This document shows positions 24,777-33,500 of a DNA stretch of 64,000 nt, piece by piece. This DNA is from Acetobacterium tundrae (GTDB taxonomy: Bacteria; Bacillota; Clostridia; Eubacteriales; Eubacteriaceae): NCBI RefSeq assembly GCF_008086615.1, contig NZ_RXYB01000003.1, forward strand, positions 62,001-126,000, read 5' to 3'. The stretch's first letter is position 1. Every line of letters starts with the position of its first letter. The notes beneath the pieces were generated by a model. It made no database searches. It saw only the letters and a list, made by a program, of their open reading frames with translations, and was not told the DNA's origin. Both the position numbers and the translations under genes were made by a program.

Positions 24777-25846
24777 TCCTTTTTTAATTCCGCTTCATCT
24801 CTGGATGCAAATACTGAAACAACATATCCTCCAACGACCTTAATTGTTCCCGCTATCGGAACAGCCATAATCATTCCTAGTCCTCCAAACATAGCACCAA
24901 AGAAAAAGATTGAAAACATAATAAATACCGGATGCAAGCCGACATTTCCTGCCATAATCGCTGGCGCCAGTAAATTACCGCACACCACTTGAACAGCCCC
25001 AATGGCAATCAACATGGGAATGATCATCGCCGGTTCAGTGAACAACACCATCAGCATAATTACAATGGTTCCTACAACCGGTCCAAAATAGGGAACCATA
25101 GTTGTGACACCAGCGACCACACCAATAATGCTGGCATAGGGAATGTTTAATGCAAACGCACAAATACCTGTTACAATACCAACTAAGAGGGATATGAGCC
25201 CCTGGCCTTTAATAAAGCCACCAATAACAAGATCAATATCACAGCACATTTTCAGAATACTATTTCTAAATTGCAGGGGCACCAAATACATAACACCCTT
25301 AATAAAGAATTCTTTATCGACCAGCAAAAAAATGGTAACCAGCGGCACTATAATAATATTCATTAACTGCCCGCTATTTTGAATAAGGGCATTACTGACC
25401 TGCTGAAGTGCGGTTCCAAATCCTTGTACTACATTTCCCAATGCATCTTGAATATTTATATATTTTGCTATGTCAGAGTTGCTTATTTTCGTAATATAAT
25501 TTGAAATGTCTGAGTTATATTGTTGTATCTGACTGATGAAATCTGGAATATTGCTGATCATTCCCGTAATACTGGTAATAAGAGTTGGTACAAAACTCAA
25601 TAATGTTCCAACCACAATGGCTAATACCAGCAAGAAAACAACGATAACCGATACAATTCGATTTAGCCCTTTTCGTTCAAAGAATCTAACTAAAGGATTT
25701 AATAAATAGGCGAGAATAATAGCAATCAGAAATGGCATAAACATTCCTGCCAAAGTAGGCCATACAAAATAAATAATAGCGCCGATTATAAACAGCACGA
25801 TTAAGTTAAGAATTAATAACCGCTTTCTACCTGATAAATCCTGCAT
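24773..25846 (-). CDS. AI-2E family transporter (membrane permease)
   Basis: 357 aa with about eight transmembrane helices: two pairs near the N-terminus, a soluble helical stretch (about 110-165, rich in Ser/Asn/Gln), and a C-terminal block ending in GLGMIMAVPIAGTIKVVGGY. The conserved GVVAGVTTMVPYFGPVVG marks the family. Members include TqsA-like autoinducer exporters and Na+/H+ antiporters, so the substrate is open. It follows the PRC-barrel gene directly, with no spacer, and they share a promoter. Confidence 0.88.
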   Translation of the reverse strand: MQDLSGRKRLLILNLIVLFIIGAIIYFVWPTLAGMFMPFLIAIILAYLLNPLVRFFERKGLNRIVSVIVVFLLVLAIVVGTLLSFVPTLITSITGMISNIPDFISQIQQYNSDISNYITKISNSDIAKYINIQDALGNVVQGFGTALQQVSNALIQNSGQLMNIIIVPLVTIFLLVDKEFFIKGVMYLVPLQFRNSILKMCCDIDLVIGGFIKGQGLISLLVGIVTGICAFALNIPYASIIGVVAGVTTMVPYFGPVVGTIVIMLMVLFTEPAMIIPMLIAIGAVQVVCGNLLAPAIMAGNVGLHPVFIMFSIFFFGAMFGGLGMIMAVPIAGTIKVVGGYVVSVFASRDEAELKKD

Positions 25847-26374
25847 CTATTCTACCCCCAGCAGTTTATTTGCAATCCCAGTTCCCTGGTTTTTAAATCC
25901 CAGATCAAACATTTCCTTTTCATAGCAGAGCACTTGATCTTTATATATAAGTTCAGACGCGTTGATTATTCCAAACCCATGATCTAAATCATCAAATAAG
26001 CTTCGGGAGACTTCATATTCTGTGATTTTATATGAATCTTTTTCAATCGTTGCATTTGCTATTCGCCCAAAAGCTTCGCCATTTTTATCGACCACTGGAT
26101 AATCCATAAGAGGGAAAGCCTCTTCTAAATAGTTTTTCACCTTTTGTCCTTTAACTTTTATAATATCTTTATCGCTTTCTATGATCAGTCTTTTATAATT
26201 AACATCCACGATACTCTCCGGCTTGAAAAATTGAGCTTTTGTTAAAATTCCGCCCGGATTAATCACCAAGTATTTTACCACGTGGTTCACCACCACCAAG
26301 CTTTTTACCAAACCATGGCGTCGCCCATTTTTTTTTGAAACTACCTCAACATTCAGTAAGATGTTTGCCTTCAT
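25847..26374 (-). CDS. PRC-barrel domain protein
   Basis: 175 aa with two PRC-barrel-like beta units: residues ~1-75 (KNGRRHGLVKSLVVVN, FKPESIVDVN) and ~88-165 (DKNGEAFGRIANATIEKD, GIINASELIY). PRC barrels occur in photosynthetic reaction centre H subunits, the 16S maturation factor RimM, and many small bacterial proteins of unclear role. No membrane span is present, so it probably acts at the cytosolic side. The stop abuts the AI-2E transporter start, suggesting a functional pair. Confidence 0.8.
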   Translation of the reverse strand: MKANILLNVEVVSKKNGRRHGLVKSLVVVNHVVKYLVINPGGILTKAQFFKPESIVDVNYKRLIIESDKDIIKVKGQKVKNYLEEAFPLMDYPVVDKNGEAFGRIANATIEKDSYKITEYEVSRSLFDDLDHGFGIINASELIYKDQVLCYEKEMFDLGFKNQGTGIANKLLGVE

Positions 26375-26408
26375 TCCTTGCTCCTTTCATTTTTCTGTCA
26401 TGCCTCTT

Positions 26409-26437
26409 ATCTTACACTATTATTTTTTTAATGGCAA
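26409..26437 (-). promoter_or_regulatory. Promoter of the PRC-barrel/AI-2E transporter operon
   Basis: On the minus strand TTGCCA (26432-26437), 17 bp, then TAAGAT (26409-26414). Confidence 0.55.
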
Positions 26438-26449
26438 TGCGCTTTTTTC

Positions 26450-26494
26450 AAAAAAAACAAAGACGCAGTTTCCATTATATAGAAACAACGTCTT
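26450..26494 (-). terminator. Terminator of the rrf2-iscS-iscU operon
   Basis: AAGACG..GTTTC (from 26460) pairs with GAAAC..CGTCTT (to 26494). On the minus strand it is followed by GTTTTTTTTG. Confidence 0.8.
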
Positions 26495-26506
26495 ATTTAC
26501 CCGAGC

Positions 26507-26881
26507 TTATGCTTTTTTATTTTTATAATCCTGGATGGCGGCCTGTATCGCTTCAGCTGCCAACACTGAACAGTGAATTTTCACATCCGGCAGTCCCCCT
26601 AATGCATCAACAACATCTGAGTTTTTCAACTTTCCAGCTTCCTCGATGCTTTTTCCAATAATCATTTCGGTTGCCATACTGCTGCTGGCAACCGCTGCGC
26701 CGCAGCCAAATGTTTTAAATGAAGCATTTTCAATGATATCATCATCATTGATTTTAAGAAATATCTTCATAATGTCCCCACAGGCAGGGCTGCCAACCTG
26801 GCCAACGCCGTTTGCATCTTCAATTTCACCTACATTTTTGGGGCAAGTGAAGTTTTCCATTACTACATCTGTATATTCCAT
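26507..26881 (-). CDS. iscU: Iron-sulfur cluster assembly scaffold IscU/NifU
   Basis: 124 aa, the IscU length. The three cluster cysteines are in VGSPACGDIMKIF, FKTFGCGAAVASSS and DVKIHCSVLAAEAI, plus the Asp beside the first Cys. It lacks the C-terminal NifU domain. The scaffold takes sulfur from IscS and iron to build clusters. It is the third gene of rrf2-iscS-iscU, with 19 bp to iscS. No hscA, hscB or fdx follow, as is common in Clostridia. Confidence 0.95.
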   Translation of the reverse strand: MEYTDVVMENFTCPKNVGEIEDANGVGQVGSPACGDIMKIFLKINDDDIIENASFKTFGCGAAVASSSMATEMIIGKSIEEAGKLKNSDVVDALGGLPDVKIHCSVLAAEAIQAAIQDYKNKKA

Positions 26882-26900
26882 TTTTTATTCTCCTTTAGAA

Positions 26901-28109
26901 TTAATGATGGTGATGATCTACTTTATCAAAAACAGCAGCATCAATGGGATGATCCGCATCAATGGGGGACATGTCCCTTAATCGTTGAATAATCTCAACA
27001 AGATTGTTCACTACGTAATCGATATCCTCAGCGGTTGTACTTTTCCCAATGGTGAGTCTTAGCGACCCATGGGCAACGCCTGCTGGTAATCCAATCGCCA
27101 AAAGCACATGTGATGGATCTAATGAACCTGACGTACAAGCTGAGCCACTGGATCCGGCAATTCCAATAACATCAAGACTCAATAAAATAGATTCACCTTC
27201 AATATAAGCAAAACAGAAATTCGCATTCCCGGGAAGTCGTTTTTCCGGATGTCCATTTAGACGAGCCAGCGGAATTTTTCCTAACACGCCTTCGATCAGC
27301 TGATCTCTCAGGGTTTTCATATGTGTCATGTTTTCTTCAAGATGTTCACTTGCGAGCTCTGCTGCTTTTCCAAAAGCCATAATTTCAGCAGTATTTTCTG
27401 TTCCTGCTCGTTTTTTTCGCTCTTGCGCACCGCCATGGATTAAATTATCAATGGGCAGTCCTTTTTTAATATAAAGGACGCCAATTCCTTTTGGTCCATA
27501 TATTTTATGAGCCGAGAGCGAGAGCAAATCAACATTTAAATCCTTTACATCAACCGGAATATTTCCCAAGGCCTGAACCGCATCGGTATGAAAAACAATT
27601 CCCTTTTCTTTAACAATTTTTCCAATTTCTTTAATCGGTTCAATGGTTCCAATTTCGTTGTTCGCAAACATGATGGATACTAAAATCGTATCATCACGAA
27701 TAGCATTCTTTAAATCTTCCAGGGAAACCAGGCCAACTTCGTCAACTGGCAGGTAGGTTACTTCAAATCCCTGTTTTTCCAGATATTCGCAGCTATGAAG
27801 AACCGCATGATGCTCAATCTGCGAGGTGATAATGTGCTTCCCTTTTGCCTTGTTCTTCATCGCTATGCCTTTTATAGCCCAATTATCGGCTTCCGACCCA
27901 CTGGCAGTGAAATAAATTTCCCGTGAATCGGCATTAATGGCCGTCGCAATTTGCTGGCGTGCTTTTTCAATGCTTTTTTTTGCTGCTCGTCCTTCAGCGT
28001 ATATCGATGAAGGATTTCCAAAAGTTTCTGTTAAATAGGGGATCATTACTTCTACAACTTCCGGATCAACCGGTGTTGTTGCTGCATGATCCAAATATAT
28101 TCGTTTCAT
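26901..28109 (-). CDS. iscS: Cysteine desulfurase IscS/NifS
   Basis: 402 aa PLP enzyme. DHAATTPVD is at the N-terminus, the PLP-lysine is in LSAHKIYGPKGIG, and the catalytic Cys loop is SSGSACTSGSLDPSHVL. It moves sulfur from cysteine to IscU. The C-terminus ends in DKVDHHHH, a four-histidine tail after an acidic stretch that is not part of the core fold. Metal binding or interaction with iscU is possible but unproven. Confidence 0.95.
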   Translation of the reverse strand: MKRIYLDHAATTPVDPEVVEVMIPYLTETFGNPSSIYAEGRAAKKSIEKARQQIATAINADSREIYFTASGSEADNWAIKGIAMKNKAKGKHIITSQIEHHAVLHSCEYLEKQGFEVTYLPVDEVGLVSLEDLKNAIRDDTILVSIMFANNEIGTIEPIKEIGKIVKEKGIVFHTDAVQALGNIPVDVKDLNVDLLSLSAHKIYGPKGIGVLYIKKGLPIDNLIHGGAQERKKRAGTENTAEIMAFGKAAELASEHLEENMTHMKTLRDQLIEGVLGKIPLARLNGHPEKRLPGNANFCFAYIEGESILLSLDVIGIAGSSGSACTSGSLDPSHVLLAIGLPAGVAHGSLRLTIGKSTTAEDIDYVVNNLVEIIQRLRDMSPIDADHPIDAAVFDKVDHHHH

Positions 28110-28130
28110 TCTACACCTCTTTCATATGAT

Positions 28131-28538
28131 TTATTTAGTCAATAAATCCTGTAATGATCGATTATCAATTATATTGCTGATGCTGTCATTAATGTCTTTC
28201 CAAAGGCTTTTTGTCACGCATTCCGGTGATTTTATACAAGTAAAGCCTTCATCTCCGTTAACACAATCTGCCAATTCAATTGGGCCTTCAAGTGCTCTAA
28301 TGATTTCACCGACGATAATATCATTAGGATCTCTAGCAAGTATATACCCACCATGAGCACCTCTTAAACTTTTAACAAGTCCAGCCATTTTCAATGCCGA
28401 AAAAAGTTGTTCCATATAGGAATCTGAAAAATTTTGTCTTTCAGCAATTTCCTTAATGGAAAGCGGCCCCTTTCCATATTGAAGTGCCAACTCAACCATA
28501 GCAAGCACACCATATCTTCCTTTTGTTGAAAGTCTCAA
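28131..28538 (-). CDS. Rrf2 family regulator (IscR/CymR-like)
   Basis: 135 aa winged helix of the Rrf2 family: MRLSTKGRYGVLAMVELAL, SIKEIAERQNFSDSYMEQL and LVKSLRGAHGGYILARDP. It has three cysteines in ADCVNGDEGFTCIKSPEC, spaced like those that hold an Fe-S cluster in IscR-type members. It heads the rrf2-iscS-iscU operon, so it probably represses that operon when clusters are sufficient. The CymR cysteine-response role is an alternative. Confidence 0.9.
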   Translation of the reverse strand: MRLSTKGRYGVLAMVELALQYGKGPLSIKEIAERQNFSDSYMEQLFSALKMAGLVKSLRGAHGGYILARDPNDIIVGEIIRALEGPIELADCVNGDEGFTCIKSPECVTKSLWKDINDSISNIIDNRSLQDLLTK

Positions 28539-28551
28539 GTGATCAACCCCT

Positions 28552-28618
28552 CTCGATTATTTCCGAGTATTCCACCTGGATTTAATGACTATTATAGCAC
28601 TTTAAAAATATTTTTCAA
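28552..28618 (-). promoter_or_regulatory. Promoter and possible Rrf2 site of the iscS operon
   Basis: On the minus strand TTGAAA (28613-28618), 16 bp, then TATAAT (28591-28596). Downstream, CTCG/CGAG arms (28552-28555 and 28564-28567) form a short inverted repeat where an autoregulator could bind. The operator call is weak. Confidence 0.6.
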
Positions 28619-28654
28619 TAGCTTTTTGAAAATATTTTTTTCTTAAGAACTTAA

Positions 28655-28695
28655 AAAAGGTCCGTCTTTGGACAAACGCCAAAGACGAACCTTTT
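28655..28695 (-). terminator. Terminator of the ispH/S1 operon
   Basis: AAAAGGTcCGTCTTTGG pairs with CCAAAGACGaACCTTTT around a short loop. T-rich sequence follows on the minus strand. Confidence 0.8.
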
Positions 28696-28709
28696 CAAAT
28701 TACAGTTTT

Positions 28710-31001
28710 TTATTCTTCTGTTTTTTCGTCATCGTCGAAAAGGCCGCTGAACATATCGCCAAAAGCATCCCCAAGGGTAACATTTGCAGTTTCTTCATAA
28801 ACAGTTTTATTTCGATTGTTATTGCTGTTATGACTTTGTGGTCGGCGATTTCCGCCACCGCTGCCGCCGTAACTGCTGTTGCTTCTTTCTCTGCTGCCTG
28901 TGTTGCTGCTAGTACTGCTTGTACTAGTGCTGCTGCTTCTTTGTGAAGCTGCTGGACGAGCTGGTGCTTCTTCCATTGCTTTTTTACTTAAGCTGATTTT
29001 TTCTTTTTCAGCATTAATTCCGATGATTTTAACGGTTAAAACATCTCCAGTTGCTAAGACTGAAGCAACGGATTCTACTCGGTTATAGCTGATTTCGGAA
29101 ACATGAATTAATCCTTCCACACCAGGAATAACTTCAGCAAATGCACCGAAATCTAAAATATTGGTAATCGTAACTTCGACTTCATCATCGACATGATATT
29201 TAGCAATAAAATCATCCCAAGGACGATCCAATAAAGCTTTTACACTCAATTTTATTTTTTTGTCTTCTTCATTTTTAGCAATGACTTTGGCTTCAATTTC
29301 CTGACCTTTTTCAATAATATCTTTAGGTTCATTTATTTTTTCCCAAGTCAAGTCAGAACGATGTACAAAACCGTCGATACCTTCAAGATCAACAAAAATT
29401 CCAAAATTAGTGATCGTTTTAACCACACCTTTTACGATATCATCAACGTTTAATTCGGCAAAACGTTTTTCCTTCGTTTCTTTAAGTTGTTCTCTTCGAT
29501 CTTTCATATCTTTTTCAAGAATAATTTTTTGTGAAAGAATCGCACGACGACGTTTGGGGTTATAGTCAATGATAATACCCTTTACTTTTTCGCCAATAAG
29601 GGTGTTTAAATCCTTAACGTAACGAACATGATATTGAGAAGCCGGCATATAAATATCAGTAAATCCAATATCAATAATTAATCCATTTCCAGAAATATCT
29701 TTTACTGTTCCTTCTAAAATAGTTTTATTATCAAAGGCATCACTTAACTGTTTTTGCACCAGTCGATTATCATATTTGATTTTTGAAAGTTTCACATTTC
29801 CTGAACCTTCATTTAAATCAGTAACGATACACCAAATCTTATCTCCCATTTGTGCAAGATCAGATAATACCTCATCGCTTTTCCATGTGAAATCATTCTT
29901 TTTGATAATACCATCTGCTTTGTAACCAATATTTAAGATCACCTCATCATCGTCAACATGAATAACTTCGCCTTCGATTTCAGCGCCTCGACGAATTGTT
30001 TTTAATGATTCTTCAATTTCAGCTGCGAAATCAAAATTCGCATCATCATATTCGTCCTTTTCAATGGTTTCTGCGGCCTTTTCTTCAACCACTTCCTCAA
30101 CAGCAACAGTTGGCTGTTCTTCGGTCGTCACTACTTCGACCACGTTTTCCTCAGCAATTTTGTTTTGCTCTTCCATACCTTCCAGTACCTCCTTAACGAT
30201 CCAATCCGGTGTCGATGCTCCTGCCGTAATACCGATTTTCTGGTACTTCATTACTTCAGCGAAATCTAAGTCCCGGATGGTTTCTATGTGACAAGTATTT
30301 TCGCAGCAGGATTTACAAATATCAACAAGTTTCTGCGTATTAGAACTGTGATATCCTCCAACTACGACCATATATTCTACTTCTTTTGCAGTTTTTGCCG
30401 CTGCCGCTTGTCTTTCAGCTGTGGCGCTGCAAATAGTATTAAATATAACGACTTCATTGACTCTTGACCTAATTTCATCACAGATTTTATTAAATCTGGA
30501 CTCAATAATGGTGGTCTGAGCCACGATACATATTCTATCATAAACTTCAATATTTTCCAAATGTTTTATATCATTAATTATTAATGCTTCATCATTGCAC
30601 CAACCATTTGCACCGATCACCTCGGGATGATCACTATTTCCAACAATCACAATTTTATAGCCAGCGTCATAATAGGTTTCAACTTTTTTTTGTACCGCTC
30701 TGACATAAGGGCAGGTGGCATTGATGATCGGGATTTCTTTTTCTTCAAGAGCTTTGATTATTTTCTTTCCTACCCCATGAGAACGTAAAATAACACAACC
30801 AGAATTAATTTTTTCAACATCTTCGTCATTTATAATCATAATCCCCTGATCCGTCAGTCTCTGTGTTTCCTGGGGATTATGACTGATTGGTCCTAACGAG
30901 TAAATCTTGTCCTGACCAGAATGCATTGTATCTTTTGCCATTTTCATGGCATTCTCGATTCCAAAACAATAACCTGCTTTTTCTGCAACAATAATTTCCA
31001 T
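28710..31001 (-). CDS. ispH: IspH (HMBPP reductase) fused to a ribosomal S1-like protein
   Basis: 763 aa fusion. Residues ~1-280 are 4-hydroxy-3-methylbut-2-enyl diphosphate reductase, with the cluster cysteines in AGYCFGIE, INATCPYV and NTICSATAE. A Val/Glu-rich linker follows. Then come four S1/OB repeats (about 340-665; for example GIIKKNDFTW, FGIFVDLEGIDGFVHRSDL and FGAFAEVIPGVEGLIHVSEI), and a Ser/Asn/Gly-rich tail (about 675-735) with an acidic C-terminus. IspH ends the MEP isoprenoid pathway; the S1 part probably binds mRNA or ribosomes. The fusion is a known clostridial arrangement, not an artefact. It lies 13 bp after plsC. Confidence 0.95.
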   Translation of the reverse strand: MEIIVAEKAGYCFGIENAMKMAKDTMHSGQDKIYSLGPISHNPQETQRLTDQGIMIINDEDVEKINSGCVILRSHGVGKKIIKALEEKEIPIINATCPYVRAVQKKVETYYDAGYKIVIVGNSDHPEVIGANGWCNDEALIINDIKHLENIEVYDRICIVAQTTIIESRFNKICDEIRSRVNEVVIFNTICSATAERQAAAAKTAKEVEYMVVVGGYHSSNTQKLVDICKSCCENTCHIETIRDLDFAEVMKYQKIGITAGASTPDWIVKEVLEGMEEQNKIAEENVVEVVTTEEQPTVAVEEVVEEKAAETIEKDEYDDANFDFAAEIEESLKTIRRGAEIEGEVIHVDDDEVILNIGYKADGIIKKNDFTWKSDEVLSDLAQMGDKIWCIVTDLNEGSGNVKLSKIKYDNRLVQKQLSDAFDNKTILEGTVKDISGNGLIIDIGFTDIYMPASQYHVRYVKDLNTLIGEKVKGIIIDYNPKRRRAILSQKIILEKDMKDRREQLKETKEKRFAELNVDDIVKGVVKTITNFGIFVDLEGIDGFVHRSDLTWEKINEPKDIIEKGQEIEAKVIAKNEEDKKIKLSVKALLDRPWDDFIAKYHVDDEVEVTITNILDFGAFAEVIPGVEGLIHVSEISYNRVESVASVLATGDVLTVKIIGINAEKEKISLSKKAMEEAPARPAASQRSSSTSTSSTSSNTGSRERSNSSYGGSGGGNRRPQSHNSNNNRNKTVYEETANVTLGDAFGDMFSGLFDDDEKTEE

Positions 31002-31014
31002 ATCGTCCTCTGAA

Positions 31015-31590
31015 TTATTCTAAACTATAGATCTTATCCATAACTTCTTCTGCCAATTTCTCATTTTCTTCTTCCGATAATTTTTTCCCATAATATTCCT
31101 CAAGATAAATAGGTTCTCCGATAATAACATCAACCTTTTTGCGAAAGCCGTATTCTCCTCGGATTCTTACTGGAATGATGGGGGTTTTCGTCTTAATGGC
31201 AAATACCACAAATCCCGCCGCAGGCTTTATCCGCGCGCCCTCTTTCACCCGTGTTCCTTCCGGAAATATTCCTAGGATCTCCTGGTCTTTTAATATTTTT
31301 AGCGAAGTTTTAATGGTGTCAATCCCCACTTTTTCTCGATTCACAGGAAAAGCATTCACCTTACGAAAGAACCAATTTAGAATACGATTCTTGAAAAGTT
31401 CCACCTTAGCCATATAATGAACCGCCCTTGACGTAGCAAATGCAATCACAACCGGATCAATATTACTGATATGATTGGGACAAATCAATGCGCCTCCGGT
31501 TTTAGGAATGTTCTCTTTGCCGATAATGTTGATTCGATACAAAATCACACTAAGAAAATACGCAAAACCCCGGCTAATTTTATAAATCAT
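31015..31590 (-). CDS. plsC: 1-acyl-sn-glycerol-3-phosphate acyltransferase
   Basis: 191 aa. The acyltransferase HX4D motif is NHISNIDP (about residues 38-45) and the glycerol-phosphate motif is FPEGTRVKEG. The N-terminus is one hydrophobic helix. It makes phosphatidic acid from lysophosphatidate at the membrane. The start overlaps the cmk stop (ATGA), and the order cmk-plsC-ispH/S1 is the usual clostridial one. Confidence 0.93.
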   Translation of the reverse strand: MIYKISRGFAYFLSVILYRINIIGKENIPKTGGALICPNHISNIDPVVIAFATSRAVHYMAKVELFKNRILNWFFRKVNAFPVNREKVGIDTIKTSLKILKDQEILGIFPEGTRVKEGARIKPAAGFVVFAIKTKTPIIPVRIRGEYGFRKKVDVIIGEPIYLEEYYGKKLSEEENEKLAEEVMDKIYSLE

Positions 31591-32237
31591 GCTTTGACTC
31601 CATCAATGTAACTTCTCATAATATCGCACACCTCTTTGATGCTTTTGCCGGTAGTATCAATCACAATGGCATCTTTTACTTTTACCAATGGACCCTCTGT
31701 TCGGTTCCGATCATTATCATCCCGTTGCTGAATTTCATTTTTTAAATTTTCCAGATTCTTGACGATGCCTCTTTCATCCAACTCTTTTTTTCGTCGTCTG
31801 GCACGTTCCAGAACATCAGCATCCAAAAAAAATTTGAAATCAGCTTCCGGTAAGACAACCGATCCAATATCCCGGCCATCCATGACAACTGAATGGTCTT
31901 TGGCAAATTTTCTCTGTTGAATCACCAACAATTCCCGCACTTCCTTAATGCGGGCAACATCTGAAGTATGTCGGGAAACCAATGGTGTCCGTATTTCTTT
32001 AGTTACTTCTTTATTGTTACAGAAAACCCGATCGCCATCGAAACTGATCTCAGCCTCTTTTGCAAGCCGAATAATATCATCGGTATTATCAAAATTATCG
32101 CCTTGATTTAAAACACAATGGGCAATACAGCGATACATCGCACCGGTATCGAGATAAGTCATTCCGTAGACCGCCGCCAATTTTTTGGCGATCGTGCTTT
32201 TTCCTGCTCCTGCCGGACCATCAATAGCTATTTGCAT
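31587..32237 (-). CDS. cmk: Cytidylate kinase
   Basis: 216 aa. P-loop IDGPAGAGKSTIAKKLA at the N-terminus, YLDTGAMYRC, the conserved VMDGRDIGSVVLP, and LDERGIVKN with the LID region. It phosphorylates CMP/dCMP. An ATG at 32252 in frame is possible, but its own first codons contain the GAGGGAG ribosome site, so the start is 32237 (MQIAIDGPAG). Confidence 0.95.
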   Translation of the reverse strand: MQIAIDGPAGAGKSTIAKKLAAVYGMTYLDTGAMYRCIAHCVLNQGDNFDNTDDIIRLAKEAEISFDGDRVFCNNKEVTKEIRTPLVSRHTSDVARIKEVRELLVIQQRKFAKDHSVVMDGRDIGSVVLPEADFKFFLDADVLERARRRKKELDERGIVKNLENLKNEIQQRDDNDRNRTEGPLVKVKDAIVIDTTGKSIKEVCDIMRSYIDGVKA

Positions 32238-32264
32238 TTTATTCTCCCTCATTCAAACCCTTCT

Positions 32265-33500
32265 TTAGACAACCGAGTTTCCGGCCAACCACCCTGTGGA
32301 AACAGCAATCTGTATATTATATCCACCGGTTAAGGCATCTACATCCAGCATTTCTCCGGCAAAATAAAGATTCTTAATTATTTTTGATTCCATCGTTCCC
32401 GGATCCACTTCTTTCACATCAACCCCGCCAGAAGTAATAATCGCTTCCGTGAAATCGCGAAGATCGGCAATCGAAATGTTAAGTTGTTTAAAGCACTGAA
32501 CCAGGTTTTTCCGTTGCTCTTTGGTAATCTGATTAACCTTAAGACTTGTATCAATTCCCGAAAGATCAACCATAACCGGAATCATTTTAGAAGGAAGCAA
32601 ATCCCCTAAAGCATTCCCAAAATCTTTGTTTTGATATTTTATAAAATCTCTCTGGATACGATTTTCCATCTGTTCAATGCTAAGCCCTGGTTTTAAATCC
32701 AGGGTCAGGACATAGTCTTTTGGGTCTCCTGATATATACGAGCTTAACGACAGCACCAAAGGACCGGAAATTCCAAAATGAGTAAACAACATTTCTCCGA
32801 GGATGGATTTTATTTTTTTTTGTCCTTTGGGTGTCTTTTTAGATAGTGTTAATACCACATTTTTCAGTGATAGACCTTGAAGCTCCCGAGGCCAGTTTTC
32901 TTTCGTATTGACAGGAACCAGGGCCGGTGCCAGTGAACGGATCTGATGTCCGCATGCTTTTAAAACTTTAAAAAAATTGCCATCAGATCCAGTGGAAGGA
33001 TAGCTTTTTCCTCCTGTGGCTAATATCACCGCGTCATAATAGCCTATTTTACCTTCATCCAAAACAAGCCCCTTTAAGACACCGTCTTCAATTAAAAGAT
33101 TGGTTACTTTTTTATTTAAACATACGTTGCATTTATTTTTGTTTAAAGCTGTTTTGAAACCAGAAATGACATCACTTGATTTATCCGAAACCGGGAATAC
33201 TCGGTCGCCGCGCTCAATTTTTAAAGGAACGCTATTTTTTTCCATGAATGCCATAAAATCTTCATTGGTGAAAGAATAAAGCGCACTGTATAAAAAGCGA
33301 TGATTATGAACAATGCTGTCAAAATAATCACCAATATCGATGGCATTGGTCAGATTGCACCGGCCTTTTCCTGTGATATAGAGCTTTTTTCCTAGCTTTT
33401 CGTTGCTTTCATATAAATCTACACGGTGTCCCTTGTCTCCGGCAGCTACTGCCGCCATCATCCCTCCCGGGCCGCCTCCAATTATTGCTATCTTACTCAT
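32265..33500 (-). CDS. BaiN/HI0933 family flavoprotein (NAD(P)/FAD-dependent oxidoreductase)
   Basis: 411 aa. The FAD dinucleotide motif IAIIGGGPGGMMAA is at the N-terminus, KLYITGKGRCNLTNA follows, and the C-terminal FYFAGEMLDVDALTGGYNIQ is the diagnostic HI0933 motif. The family includes putative reductases and a tRNA-related role has been proposed; the reaction is unknown. The start overlaps the RpiR regulator stop by 8 bp. It is upstream of cmk. Confidence 0.88.
   Translation of the reverse strand: MSKIAIIGGGPGGMMAAVAAGDKGHRVDLYESNEKLGKKLYITGKGRCNLTNAIDIGDYFDSIVHNHRFLYSALYSFTNEDFMAFMEKNSVPLKIERGDRVFPVSDKSSDVISGFKTALNKNKCNVCLNKKVTNLLIEDGVLKGLVLDEGKIGYYDAVILATGGKSYPSTGSDGNFFKVLKACGHQIRSLAPALVPVNTKENWPRELQGLSLKNVVLTLSKKTPKGQKKIKSILGEMLFTHFGISGPLVLSLSSYISGDPKDYVLTLDLKPGLSIEQMENRIQRDFIKYQNKDFGNALGDLLPSKMIPVMVDLSGIDTSLKVNQITKEQRKNLVQCFKQLNISIADLRDFTEAIITSGGVDVKEVDPGTMESKIIKNLYFAGEMLDVDALTGGYNIQIAVSTGWLAGNSVV

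Noticed and set aside
28710-31001. IspH-S1 fusion as an assembly or frameshift artefact
   Set aside because: The frame is continuous, the linker is natural-looking, and this fusion is known in Clostridia.
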